Positions 54,586 to 64,000 of a stretch of DNA of 64,000 nt are shown one piece after another. The translations under genes and the position numbers were made by a program. A model generated the notes under the pieces. That model was not told the origin of the DNA. It saw nothing but the letters and a program-made list of their open reading frames with translations, and ran no database searches. The DNA is from Pseudomonas baetica (GTDB lineage Bacteria > Pseudomonadota > Gammaproteobacteria > Pseudomonadales > Pseudomonadaceae), in the NCBI RefSeq assembly GCF_002813455.1, contig NZ_PHHE01000001.1, positions 2,232,001 through 2,296,000 of the forward strand, read 5' to 3'. Position 1 is the stretch's first letter. Each line of letters starts with the position of its first letter.

Positions 54586-55638
54586 TTAGAGCTCGCCCAG
54601 ACCTTCGATCAACGCCTGATTCTGCTCCGGCGTGCCAATCGAAATACGCAGGAACTGGGCAATCCGTTCCTGCTTGAAGTGCCGCACGATCACGCCCTGC
54701 TCGCGCAATTTGGCCGCCAACCCTGCCGCATCGTGTTGCGGATGCCGGGCGAAGATGAAGTTCGCCGCCGACGGCAGCACTTCAAAGCCCTTGGCCTGCA
54801 ACTGCGCAACCACCCACTCACGGCTCTCGATCACCAGACGGCAAGTCTTGTCGAAGTACTCGCGATCCTCGAACGCCGCTGCCGCACCGACATTCGCCAA
54901 TCGATCAATCGGATAAGAGTTAAAGCTGTTCTTGATCCGCTCCAGCGCCTCGATCAAGTCCGGATGCCCGACCGCCAGACCGACGCGCAAGCCAGCCAGC
55001 GAACGGGACTTGGACAGGGTCTGCGTCACCAGCAGGTTCGGATAACGATCCACCAGACTGATCGCCGTCTCGCCACCGAAATCGATGTAAGCCTCATCCA
55101 CAACCACTACCGAATTCGGGCTGGCGATGAGAATCCGCTCAACCGCATCCAGCGCCAGCAGGCAACCGGTCGGTGCGTTCGGATTCGGGAAAATGATCCC
55201 GCCATTTGGCTTTGCATAGTCCGCCGGGTTGATCTGAAACTGCGCATCCAGTGGCACCGCATCGAACTTGATGCCGTACAAACCGCAATACACCGGATAG
55301 AAGCTGTAGCTGATGTCCGGGAACAGGATCGGCTGATCGTGTTGCAACAAACCGTGGAAAATGTGCGCGAGCACTTCGTCCGAACCGTTGCCGAGGAACA
55401 CCTGATTGCTCTGCACGCCGTAGTACTGGGCAACCGAATTTTTCAGCAGGTCGCTGTTCGGGTCCGGGTACAGGCGCAGGTTATCGTTGAGCTCGGTCTG
55501 CATCGCCGCCAAGGCTTTTGGCGATGGGCCGTACGGGTTTTCGTTGGTGTTGAGCTTGACCAGTTTGGTCAGCTTCGGCTGTTCGCCCGGCACGTAAGGC
55601 ACCAGATCCTTGACGAACGGGCTCCAGAATTTGCTCAT
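54586..55638 (-). CDS. hisC: Histidinol-phosphate aminotransferase
   Basis: A 350-residue PLP enzyme that transaminates imidazole acetol phosphate in histidine synthesis. Seen: [35 protein letters not shown] and the PLP-lysine region [20 protein letters not shown]. It lies two bases downstream of hisD and is the last gene of the hisG-hisD-hisC unit. Confidence 0.96.
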   Translation of the reverse strand: MSKFWSPFVKDLVPYVPGEQPKLTKLVKLNTNENPYGPSPKALAAMQTELNDNLRLYPDPNSDLLKNSVAQYYGVQSNQVFLGNGSDEVLAHIFHGLLQHDQPILFPDISYSFYPVYCGLYGIKFDAVPLDAQFQINPADYAKPNGGIIFPNPNAPTGCLLALDAVERILIASPNSVVVVDEAYIDFGGETAISLVDRYPNLLVTQTLSKSRSLAGLRVGLAVGHPDLIEALERIKNSFNSYPIDRLANVGAAAAFEDREYFDKTCRLVIESREWVVAQLQAKGFEVLPSAANFIFARHPQHDAAGLAAKLREQGVIVRHFKQERIAQFLRISIGTPEQNQALIEGLGEL

Positions 55639-55640
55639 GC

Positions 55641-56966
55641 TCAGTTCCCCTGCTTGTCGTCAATGATGCGGTATTCGGCGCTGCGCGCGTGGGCACTCAG
55701 CGATTCGCCACGGGCCAGCACCGAAGCGGTCTTGCCCAGCTCGGAGGCGCCGGCCTCGGAGCAGAAGATGATCGACGAACGTTTCTGGAAGTCGTACACG
55801 CCCAGCGGCGAGGAGAAACGCGCCGTGCCGGAAGTCGGCAGCACGTGGTTCGGGCCTGCGCAGTAGTCGCCCAGCGCTTCGGAAGTGTGACGGCCCATGA
55901 AGATCGCGCCGGCGTGGCGGATCTGTGGCAGCCAGGCTTGCGGGTCAGCGACCGACAGCTCCAGGTGCTCCGGCGCAATGCGGTTGGCGACTTCAATAGC
56001 CTGGGCCATGTCACGCACATGAATCAGCGCGCCGCGGCCATTGATCGAGGTTTCGATGATGGTTGCGCGATCCATGGTCGGCAGCAGTTTGTCGATGCTC
56101 GCGGCGACCTTGTCGAGGAACTCGGCGTCGGGGCTGACCAGAATCGCCTGGGCGTCTTCGTCGTGCTCGGCTTGGGAGAACAGGTCCATGGCGATCCAGT
56201 CGGGGTCGGTCTGGCCATCGCACACCACGAGAATTTCCGAAGGACCGGCGATCATGTCGATGCCGACCTGACCGAACACGTGGCGCTTGGCGGTGGCGAC
56301 ATAGATGTTGCCCGGCCCAACGACCTTGTCCACTTTCGGCACGCTTTCGGTGCCATAGGCCAGAGCCGCTACCGCTTGCGCGCCGCCGATGGTGAACACC
56401 CGATCGACGCCGGCAATGCACGCCGCCGCCAGCACCAGTTCGTTGATTTCACCGCGCGGAGTCGGCACGACCATGACCACTTCGGTCACACCGGCAACCT
56501 TGGCCGGAATGGCGTTCATCAACACCGACGACGGGTACGACGCCTTGCCGCCCGGCACGTACAGGCCGGCGCGATCCAGCGGGGTAACCTTCTGGCCCAG
56601 CACGGTGCCGTCGGCTTCGGTGTAGCTCCAGGAATCCTGCTTCTGCTTTTCGTGGTAGCTGCGCACCCGGGCCGCGGCTTTTTCCAGTGCTTCGCGCTGC
56701 GGCACGGTGATGCGGGTCAGGGCCAGTTCCAGACGCTCGCGCGGCAGGATCAGGTCAGCCATCGAGGCAACTTCGAGGCCGTCGAACTTCTGGGTGAACT
56801 CGACCAGGGCCGCGTCACCGCGCTCGCGAACGGCCTTGATGATGTCCAGCACGCGCTGATTGACCGAGTCGTCAGACACACTTTCCCAGCTCAGCAGATG
56901 ATCCAGATGATGCGCGAAATCCGGGTCAGCAGCGTTGAGTCGGCGAATTGCAGTCGGTGCGGTCAT
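55641..56966 (-). CDS. hisD: Histidinol dehydrogenase
   Basis: A 441-residue zinc and NAD enzyme that makes histidine from histidinol. Seen: [53 protein letters not shown], the [15 protein letters not shown] zinc region and late [24 protein letters not shown] chose ATG 56966 ([11 protein letters not shown]); the long open frame beyond it to 57452 runs antisense-like over the hisG tail and is not coding. Confidence 0.96.
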   Translation of the reverse strand: MTAPTAIRRLNAADPDFAHHLDHLLSWESVSDDSVNQRVLDIIKAVRERGDAALVEFTQKFDGLEVASMADLILPRERLELALTRITVPQREALEKAAARVRSYHEKQKQDSWSYTEADGTVLGQKVTPLDRAGLYVPGGKASYPSSVLMNAIPAKVAGVTEVVMVVPTPRGEINELVLAAACIAGVDRVFTIGGAQAVAALAYGTESVPKVDKVVGPGNIYVATAKRHVFGQVGIDMIAGPSEILVVCDGQTDPDWIAMDLFSQAEHDEDAQAILVSPDAEFLDKVAASIDKLLPTMDRATIIETSINGRGALIHVRDMAQAIEVANRIAPEHLELSVADPQAWLPQIRHAGAIFMGRHTSEALGDYCAGPNHVLPTSGTARFSSPLGVYDFQKRSSIIFCSEAGASELGKTASVLARGESLSAHARSAEYRIIDDKQGN

Positions 56967-57091
56967 AGCGAGAGCCTCATAGGAATGGCAAAAACTCAGG
57001 CGCCCTAACTTAGCAGTCGTTTCCGCTTGGGCACCTGAGATTCTGGCTATGAGGCGGATAGACGGGCGCGACTCAAGGTCGCGCAGGTAGA

Positions 57092-57727
57092 TCAGCCGCG
57101 GTGTCGCGATTCCACTGCGTTGCGCAGGGTATCGATCAACGCCTGGATACGGGCGTGTTGCATTTTCATCGAAGCCTTGTTGACCACCAGGCGCGAGCTG
57201 ATCGTGGCGATCAGTTCCTGAGGTTCCAGGCCATTGGCGCGCAGGGTGTTGCCGGTGTCGACCACGTCGATGATCTTGTCGGCCAGACCGATCAGCGGTG
57301 CCAGTTCCATCGAGCCGTAGAGCTTGATGATATCGACCTGACGGCCCTGCTCGGCGTAGTAACGCTTGGCGACGTTGACGAACTTGGTCGCCACGCGCAG
57401 ACGGCCCTTGGGCTCGGGCGCGCCGATCTTGCCGGCGGTCATCAGTTTGCACTGGGCGATCTGCAGGTCCAGTGGCTCATACAAGCCTTGGCCGGTGTAT
57501 TCCATCAACACGTCTTTACCGGCCACGCCGAGGTCGGCCGCGCCATGTTCGACATAGGTCGGCACGTCGGTGGCGCGCACGATCAGCAAGCGTACGTCGT
57601 CCTGCGTCGTGGGAATGATCAGCTTGCGGCTCTTGTCCGGATTCTCGGTCGGCACGATGCCCGCTTCAGCGAGAAGCGGCAGGGTGTCGTCAAGGATGCG
57701 GCCCTTGGACAGTGCGATGGTCAACAT
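57092..57727 (-). CDS. hisG: ATP phosphoribosyltransferase, short form
   Basis: A 211-residue enzyme catalysing the first step of histidine synthesis. Seen: [41 protein letters not shown], and [14 protein letters not shown] with [12 protein letters not shown]. It is the short HisG type that lacks the C-terminal regulatory domain and works in a complex with HisZ, whose gene is not in the window. It is 125 bases upstream of hisD. Confidence 0.96.
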   Translation of the reverse strand: MLTIALSKGRILDDTLPLLAEAGIVPTENPDKSRKLIIPTTQDDVRLLIVRATDVPTYVEHGAADLGVAGKDVLMEYTGQGLYEPLDLQIAQCKLMTAGKIGAPEPKGRLRVATKFVNVAKRYYAEQGRQVDIIKLYGSMELAPLIGLADKIIDVVDTGNTLRANGLEPQELIATISSRLVVNKASMKMQHARIQALIDTLRNAVESRHRG

Positions 57728-57861
57728 GGGAAACGTCAGTCCTTATCAAGGTACTCATGTCCGGTCGCAATCGGCGCCGGACACACATCGAGGTTTTCAC
57801 GGATGAAAACCTCGATTCGAAACGAATTCAGTGGACACGTCCCTGTGTCCCGATGCAGCAA

Positions 57862-59389
<1,528 letters not shown>

Positions 59390-59435
59390 GCTCAACCTCA
59401 ATCGGCGCCCTGTGCGCACGGGTCGGACATCATAC

Positions 59436-59493
59436 AAAAAAGCCCCGCGCCTGCGAACCCCGCATGGCAGGACTCTGACGGGGGGCTTCTTTA
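59436..59493 (-). terminator. Terminator after the mla operon
   Basis: On the minus strand an AAGCCCC...GGGGCTT outer stem ends in a T run (positions about 59442-59436). It lies about 12 bases after the mlaB stop and before ibaG, so the mla message ends there at least in part. Confidence 0.75.
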
Positions 59494-59504
59494 TTGATGC
59501 GGGT

Positions 59505-59810
59505 TCAGGATTGCGCCAACAGTTCAGTCAGTTCACTGACCTGAGCGATTTCGCGCATGTCTTCGGGCATCGCGCGGATGCTGACGGCCTTGCCGGCCGC
59601 TTGCGCATCCCGCATGAAGCACAGCAGCAGCGACAAGCCGACGCTGCTGGACTTCTTCACGGCCGAGCAATCGATGACCAGCGAGGAAGCCTTGCTGGAC
59701 TTGATCAGCGCCTGACCTTCCTTGCGCAGGTCGGGACCTGTGCGGTAGTCCAGCACTCCGCTGAGCAATAGCTCGTCGACATCACTCATACGAACTGCCG
59801 CCTCATTCAT
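59505..59810 (-). CDS. mlaB: STAS-domain protein of the Mla complex
   Basis: A 101-residue STAS protein (LLLSGVLDYRTGPDLRKEGQ, VIDCSAVKKSSSVGLSLLL). It binds the MlaF ATPase and stabilises the MlaFEDB complex, which moves phospholipids between the inner and outer membranes. It overlaps the mlaC gene by four bases and is the last of five mla genes. Confidence 0.92.
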   Translation of the reverse strand: MNEAAVRMSDVDELLLSGVLDYRTGPDLRKEGQALIKSSKASSLVIDCSAVKKSSSVGLSLLLCFMRDAQAAGKAVSIRAMPEDMREIAQVSELTELLAQS

Positions 59811-60460
59811 TGCGCTGGCTTCTCGGCAGCTTGCTCGGTGGTTTCCTTGGCCTTGGCCACTTCACCTGCCCAGTTATTGATGGTCTTGTCCAGATCATTG
59901 CCGTTACGCTGCATCGCGTCGGCGAACTGATCACGGAACAACTTGCCAATGTTGATGCCGTTGATGATCACGTTGCGCAGTTTCCACTCGCCGTTGATCT
60001 TCTCCAGCGTGTATTGCACAGGATAGATCGCGCCGTTGCTGCCCCGAACAGTCATGCCGACGCTGGTGCGGTCGCCCGACTCATCCTTGGCAGGATCGAC
60101 GGTGATGCCCTGATTGTTGTATTCAAGCAAGGCGTTGCCGTAGAACTGGAACAGGCCTTTCTTGAAGTTTTCCTGGAAGGTCTGCATCTGCGCAGGTGTT
60201 GCCTTGCGCGAGTACTTGACCGTCATGATGCTCTTGGAAATGCCTTCGGCATCCACCACCGGGCCAACAATAGTGTTCAGTGCAGCATAAAAGTCGTTCG
60301 GATCCTGCTTGTACTTCTCTTTATTGGCCGACAGATCAGCGAGCATCCGGGTCGTGGTGTCCTGAATCAGATCGTGCGCCGACTGTGCCGCCACAGCGGT
60401 ACCCATCAGCGGCAATGTCGCGAGCAACACCAACAGGCCACGTCGCAAGGTAGAGATCAT
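59807..60460 (-). CDS. mlaC: Periplasmic phospholipid carrier MlaC
   Basis: A 217-residue periplasmic protein with signal peptide (ending AVA-AQS), matching MlaC/Ttg2D (TTRMLADLSANKEKYKQDP, FYAALNTIVGPVVD, GLFQFYGNALLEY, WKLRNVIINGINIG). It shuttles phospholipid between outer-membrane MlaA and inner-membrane MlaFEDB. The C-terminal tail (KAKETTEQAAEKPAQ) is low complexity. Eleven bases separate it from mlaD. Confidence 0.95.
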   Translation of the reverse strand: MISTLRRGLLVLLATLPLMGTAVAAQSAHDLIQDTTTRMLADLSANKEKYKQDPNDFYAALNTIVGPVVDAEGISKSIMTVKYSRKATPAQMQTFQENFKKGLFQFYGNALLEYNNQGITVDPAKDESGDRTSVGMTVRGSNGAIYPVQYTLEKINGEWKLRNVIINGINIGKLFRDQFADAMQRNGNDLDKTINNWAGEVAKAKETTEQAAEKPAQ

Positions 60461-60471
60461 TCAAAAGCTCC

Positions 60472-60939
60472 TCATTTGGCGTCTTTGCTAACGGTATTGA
60501 GCAGGAATTTACCAATCAGGTCTTCCAGTACCAGTGACGACTGCGTGTCGTGGATGGTTCCGCCATCCTTGAGGCGGGCATCTTCGCCGCCCACGCTGAT
60601 ACCGATGTACTTCTCGCCGAGCAAACCGGCCGTCAGGATAGACGCTGTGGAGTCAGTCGGCAGATTGTCGACCTTTTTATCCACTTGCAGGGTCACACGA
60701 CCGGTGAAGCTGTCGCGATCCAGATCGATCGCCGTGACCTTGCCGATGGTCACACCGGCCATGGTCACTTTGGCTCTGACCGTCAAACCGGCGATATTGT
60801 CGAAGTAGGCGTAAAGTTTATAAGTGTCGGTGGTCGAAGTCGGAGACAGGCCACTGACCCGCAGAGCAAGCAGCAGCAAAGCCAGAATCCCTGCCAGCAG
60901 GAACAGGCCGACACCGATTTCCAGGGTGCGGTTTTGCAT
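60472..60939 (-). CDS. mlaD: Substrate-binding protein MlaD
   Basis: A 155-residue inner-membrane protein with one N-terminal anchor (about 5-27) and an MCE domain (about 38-120: YKLYAYFDNIAGLTVRAKV, GVTIGKVTAIDLD, LTAGLLGEKYIGI). MlaD forms hexameric rings that pass lipid to the MlaFE transporter. Its first base overlaps the last of mlaE. Confidence 0.95.
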   Translation of the reverse strand: MQNRTLEIGVGLFLLAGILALLLLALRVSGLSPTSTTDTYKLYAYFDNIAGLTVRAKVTMAGVTIGKVTAIDLDRDSFTGRVTLQVDKKVDNLPTDSTASILTAGLLGEKYIGISVGGEDARLKDGGTIHDTQSSLVLEDLIGKFLLNTVSKDAK

Positions 60940-61736
60940 CAGAAATCTCCAAACATCAAAGCGGTCAGAATAAAGTCCAGGCCGAGCACTGCCAGCGAGG
61001 CAAACACCACGGTCTTGGTGGTGGCACGACTGATCCCCTCGGAAGTGGGCTCACAGTCATACCCTTGGAATACGGCGATCCAGGTCACGACAAAGGCGAA
61101 AACGATACTTTTGATGACTCCGTTGAGCACATCACTGGTGAAGTTCACGCTGTTTTGCATGTTCGCCCAGTAGGAGCCTTCATACACTCCGAGCCAGTCG
61201 ACAGCCACCCACGAACCGCCCCAGATGCCCACCACGCTGAAAATCATCGCCAGCACCGGCAGGGAAATGAAACCGGCCCACAGACGCGGGGCAATAATGT
61301 ACTTGAGCGGGTCGACGCCGATCATTTCCAGGCTGGAAAGTTGTTCGGTGGATTTCATGTTGCCGATTTCCGCCGTCAGCGCCGAACCGGCGCGTCCGGC
61401 GAACAGCAGCGCCGTCACCACAGGCCCGAGCTCACGCAACAGCGTCAGCGCAACCATCTGCCCTACCGCCTGCTCCGAACCGTAGCTCGACAGAATGCTG
61501 AACCCCTGCAGCGCCAGCACCATGCCGATAAATATACCGGAGACCACAATGATCACCAGGGACATGACGCCGACCGAATGCAGTTGCTTGACCAGCAAAC
61601 CAAACCCGCCGCTGATACCACCGCGGCCGAGCAATGCGTGAAACAGGAACAGCGTTGCCCGACCGAACACCGCAATGGCGTCGATCGCCGCTTCGCCGAA
61701 CCGGCGTACGCGTTCTATTAATGACATTTTGCGCAT
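60939..61736 (-). CDS. mlaE: Permease MlaE
   Basis: A 265-residue inner-membrane permease with five or six hydrophobic segments and the family pattern [62 protein letters not shown]. It forms the membrane core of the MlaFEDB lipid transporter. Its start and stop overlap its neighbours (mlaF and mlaD) by one base each. Confidence 0.95.
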   Translation of the reverse strand: MRKMSLIERVRRFGEAAIDAIAVFGRATLFLFHALLGRGGISGGFGLLVKQLHSVGVMSLVIIVVSGIFIGMVLALQGFSILSSYGSEQAVGQMVALTLLRELGPVVTALLFAGRAGSALTAEIGNMKSTEQLSSLEMIGVDPLKYIIAPRLWAGFISLPVLAMIFSVVGIWGGSWVAVDWLGVYEGSYWANMQNSVNFTSDVLNGVIKSIVFAFVVTWIAVFQGYDCEPTSEGISRATTKTVVFASLAVLGLDFILTALMFGDF

Positions 61737-62545
61737 CAGCGCTTCCCCAGAAGATCTGCGCGGTAATCCGTCGCTGGAAAATGGTACGGCACCGGGCCAT
61801 CGGGGTTGCCGGTCATGAACTGACGGATACGCGGCTCGTCCGAGTTCATCAATTCATCCGGCGTGCCCTGCCCCAGTACCTGACCATCACCCACTACATA
61901 GATGTAGTCGGCGATGCTCGCGGTTTCGGCCAGATCGTGAGAAACCACGATGCTGGTGATCCCCAGCGCATCGTTGAGCAGACGAATCAAACGCACCAGC
62001 ACGCCCATGGCGATCGGGTCTTGACCGACGAACGGCTCGTCGTACATGAGAATCTGTGGATCGAGCGCAATTGCCCGGGCCAGGGCCACGCGACGCTTCA
62101 TGCCGCCGGACAGCTCATCGGGCATCAGCTCGATCGCGCCACGCAGGCCCACCGCCTGCAATTTGAGCAGGACGATGTCGCGGATCATTTCTTCCGGCAA
62201 CTCGGTATGAACGCGCAGGGGAAAAGCGACGTTCTCGAAGACATCGAGATCGGTGAACAGCGCGCCGCTCTGGAACAGCACACCCATGTGCTTGCGCGCA
62301 TCGAACAGATCGCTGCGCGACAGCTTCGGCAGGTTCTGGCCGTTGACCCAGACTTCGCCGCTGTCGGGACGCAACTGTGCGCCCATCAACCGCAGCAGCG
62401 TGGTCTTGCCACACCCGGAAGGCCCCATTATGCCGGTGACCTTGCCGCGCGGGATGCGAATATCGACGTTATTGAAAATGCTGCGCGCACCGCGCTTGAA
62501 GGAGACTCCCTTCAGCTCGACCGCGTAGGCGTTATCGGCACTCAT
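61736..62545 (-). CDS. mlaF: ATP-binding protein MlaF
   Basis: A 269-residue ABC ATPase. Walker [15 protein letters not shown], signature [15 protein letters not shown], Walker [13 protein letters not shown] and switch His SHDLAE are intact. It powers the Mla phospholipid transporter. First gene of the mlaFEDCB operon; the divergent kdsD gene lies 275 bases away, and that gap (62546-62820) must hold both promoters. I see no other gene in it. Confidence 0.96.
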   Translation of the reverse strand: MSADNAYAVELKGVSFKRGARSIFNNVDIRIPRGKVTGIMGPSGCGKTTLLRLMGAQLRPDSGEVWVNGQNLPKLSRSDLFDARKHMGVLFQSGALFTDLDVFENVAFPLRVHTELPEEMIRDIVLLKLQAVGLRGAIELMPDELSGGMKRRVALARAIALDPQILMYDEPFVGQDPIAMGVLVRLIRLLNDALGITSIVVSHDLAETASIADYIYVVGDGQVLGQGTPDELMNSDEPRIRQFMTGNPDGPVPYHFPATDYRADLLGKR

Positions 62546-62820
62546 CTAAACTCCTTGCGATGCAGCCTCTCACTCGGACGCCTGGCTTTATTTAAAAAGC
62601 ACGTACATCCCGGGCAGGCCGAACTGGCGGCGAACTATATCACTGCAAACGCCAAGCGCCCAAGCCTGAACCCCGCCGCTTTCAGCGATATGACAGGCGT
62701 GCAGGCAGTTTTTTGGAGTTTTGGTAACGAGGAATGACAAAGCACGACGATGTTACGTGAGGCTTTTCAACTTAACCGCTATAATCGCCGCCTTTTTCAT
62801 CGGGCTATACGATTTCTGAC

Positions 62821-63795
62821 ATGAGCCAATCCAGTGACCTGATTCAATCGGCACAACGCACCATTCGCCTCGAAGTGGAAGCCGTACAAGGCTTGTTGCC
62901 CCATATCGACGCCGATTTCGTACGCGCTTGCGAGATGATTCTGGCCAGCAAGGGCCGTGTGGTCGTGGTCGGCATGGGCAAGTCCGGGCACGTCGGCAAC
63001 AAGATTGCCGCCACCCTGGCCAGCACCGGCACCCCGGCATTTTTCGTTCATCCGGCCGAAGCCAGTCACGGCGACATGGGTATGATCACTCGCGACGACG
63101 TGATCCTGGCCCTGTCCAATTCCGGCTCGACCAACGAAATCGTCACCCTGCTGCCACTGATCAAACGTCTGGGCATCCAGTTGATCAGCGTCACCGGCAA
63201 CCCCGCCTCGCCGCTGGCCAAGGCCGCTGAGGTGAATCTCAACGTTCACGTCGAGCATGAAGCCTGCCCGCTGAACCTGGCCCCGACCTCTTCGACCACC
63301 GCCGCTCTGGTGATGGGCGACGCACTGGCGGTTGCCTTGCTGGAAGCGCGCGGCTTCACCGCCGAAGACTTCGCTTTCTCTCACCCGGGCGGTGCCCTTG
63401 GCCGTCGCCTGTTGCTGAAAGTGGAAAACGTCATGCACGCCGGACAGGAGTTGCCACAGGTACAACGCGGCACCCTGCTCAAGGATGCGCTGATGGAAAT
63501 GACCCGCAAGGGCCTCGGCATGACCGCCATCATCGAAGCCGACGGCAAGCTCGCCGGGATCTTCACTGACGGCGATCTGCGCCGTACGCTCGACCGCAGC
63601 ATTGATATCCGCACCGCCACCATCGATCAGGTGATGACCGCACACGGCAAGACTGCCCGCCCGGAAATGCTCGCGGCCGAAGCCCTGAAAATCATGGAAG
63701 ACCATCGAATCAACGCACTGGTCGTCGTGGACGAAGGTGATCGCCCGATCGGCGCCTTCAACCTCTCCGATCTGCTGCGCGCAGGAGTCATGTAA
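62821..63795 (+). CDS. kdsD: D-arabinose 5-phosphate isomerase
   Basis: A 324-residue enzyme that isomerises ribulose 5-phosphate to arabinose 5-phosphate for KDO and LPS core synthesis. An N-terminal SIS domain (about 35-170: VVVVGMGKSGHVGNKIAATL, SNSGSTNEIV) precedes two CBS domains (about 200-324: VMHAGQELPQVQR, TDGDLRRTLDR). It converts in line with kdsC, which starts directly after its stop codon, and it is divergent from the mla operon. Confidence 0.95.
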   Translation: MSQSSDLIQSAQRTIRLEVEAVQGLLPHIDADFVRACEMILASKGRVVVVGMGKSGHVGNKIAATLASTGTPAFFVHPAEASHGDMGMITRDDVILALSNSGSTNEIVTLLPLIKRLGIQLISVTGNPASPLAKAAEVNLNVHVEHEACPLNLAPTSSTTAALVMGDALAVALLEARGFTAEDFAFSHPGGALGRRLLLKVENVMHAGQELPQVQRGTLLKDALMEMTRKGLGMTAIIEADGKLAGIFTDGDLRRTLDRSIDIRTATIDQVMTAHGKTARPEMLAAEALKIMEDHRINALVVVDEGDRPIGAFNLSDLLRAGVM

Positions 63796-64000
63796 ATGAA
63801 CACCGATCTGCTGCAACGCGGCAAAGCGATCAAACTGGCGGTTTTTGACGTTGACGGAGTCCTCACCGACGGGCGCCTGTACTTCCTCGAAGACGGCAGC
63901 GAATTCAAGACCTTCAACACCCTCGACGGCCAGGGCATCAAAATGCTGATGAACGCCGGGGTACAGACCGCCATCATCAGCGGTCGCAAGACTCCGGTGG
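63796..64000 (+). CDS. kdsC: 3-deoxy-manno-octulosonate 8-phosphate phosphatase, 5' part
   Basis: First 68 residues of a HAD phosphatase that removes the phosphate from KDO 8-phosphate. The nucleophile motif is VFDVDGVLTDGRLY with the two catalytic Asp residues, and the second motif IISGRK is near the cut end. The gene is truncated only by the window edge. Its ATG immediately follows the kdsD stop codon. Confidence 0.94.
   Translation, partial: MNTDLLQRGKAIKLAVFDVDGVLTDGRLYFLEDGSEFKTFNTLDGQGIKMLMNAGVQTAIISGRKTPV

Overview
The window looks like chromosome of a fluorescent Pseudomonas (P. fluorescens complex). The evidence is the high-GC coding bias, the gene order, Pseudomonas-restricted families (DUF3509, short-LOV, AlgW) and many intergenic REP/REPIN elements with the cores GTGGGAGCGAGCCTGCTCGC and GTAGGAGCTGCCGAAGGCTG. 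The stretch from cysN to kdsC matches, from memory, the P. aeruginosa order cysN-cysD-nif3-algW-hisC-hisD-hisG-murA-ibaG-mlaBCDEF-kdsD-kdsC. I saw no rRNA, tRNA or CRISPR array.

Layout. 1-5.9 kb: the 3' end of a serine deaminase and its transporter, DUF3509, a PsiE-like protein, an SOS-controlled yebG with a perfect LexA box, a leucine-dehydrogenase-like protein with an altered catalytic residue, and a SirB1-family protein. 5.9-11.6 kb: the homogentisate (tyrosine/phenylalanine) pathway hmgA-fahA-maiA with an aromatic-acid transporter and the divergent IclR regulator hmgR. 11.7-24.5 kb: an accessory region holding an AT-rich 1151-aa dermonecrotic-toxin-like protein, a MalT-like LuxR regulator, a DUF1302/DUF1329 pair, and an S-type pyocin-like bacteriocin with an overlapping candidate immunity gene. 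24.5-29.9 kb: SDR, hydrolase, class II aldolase, LrgAB, a LysR regulator and a flavodoxin. 30-35.5 kb: a probable light-response neighbourhood, with a short LOV photoreceptor, a B12-less CarH/LitR-type MerR regulator, and the pterin genes folM-folE-folX, then DUF1244 and HopJ genes. 35.6-37.1 kb: an intact IS4-family element with a 13-bp target duplication, inserted in the loop of a transcription terminator. 37.1-46.2 kb: trxB, cysZ, a glycosyltransferase, an old-yellow-enzyme family member, glutathione peroxidase, slyD, DUF3565, pta and an acyltransferase. 46.4-64 kb: sulfate activation (cysD-cysNC), nif3, algW, an inserted TonB receptor/DUF4198 pair, hisGDC, murA, ibaG, the Mla lipid-transport operon, and KDO synthesis (kdsD, kdsC cut by the window end).

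The most interesting items are the LOV/LitR-like/pterin cluster, the bacteriocin with an unrecognised C-terminal domain, the dermonecrotic-like protein and its regulator, the Lys-to-Val change in the leucine dehydrogenase, a 19-bp hairpin that buries the start codon of the TonB receptor, and the IS4 insertion into a terminator loop. No single locus is certainly a new system. Family assignments are from motif recognition and memory, without database searches.
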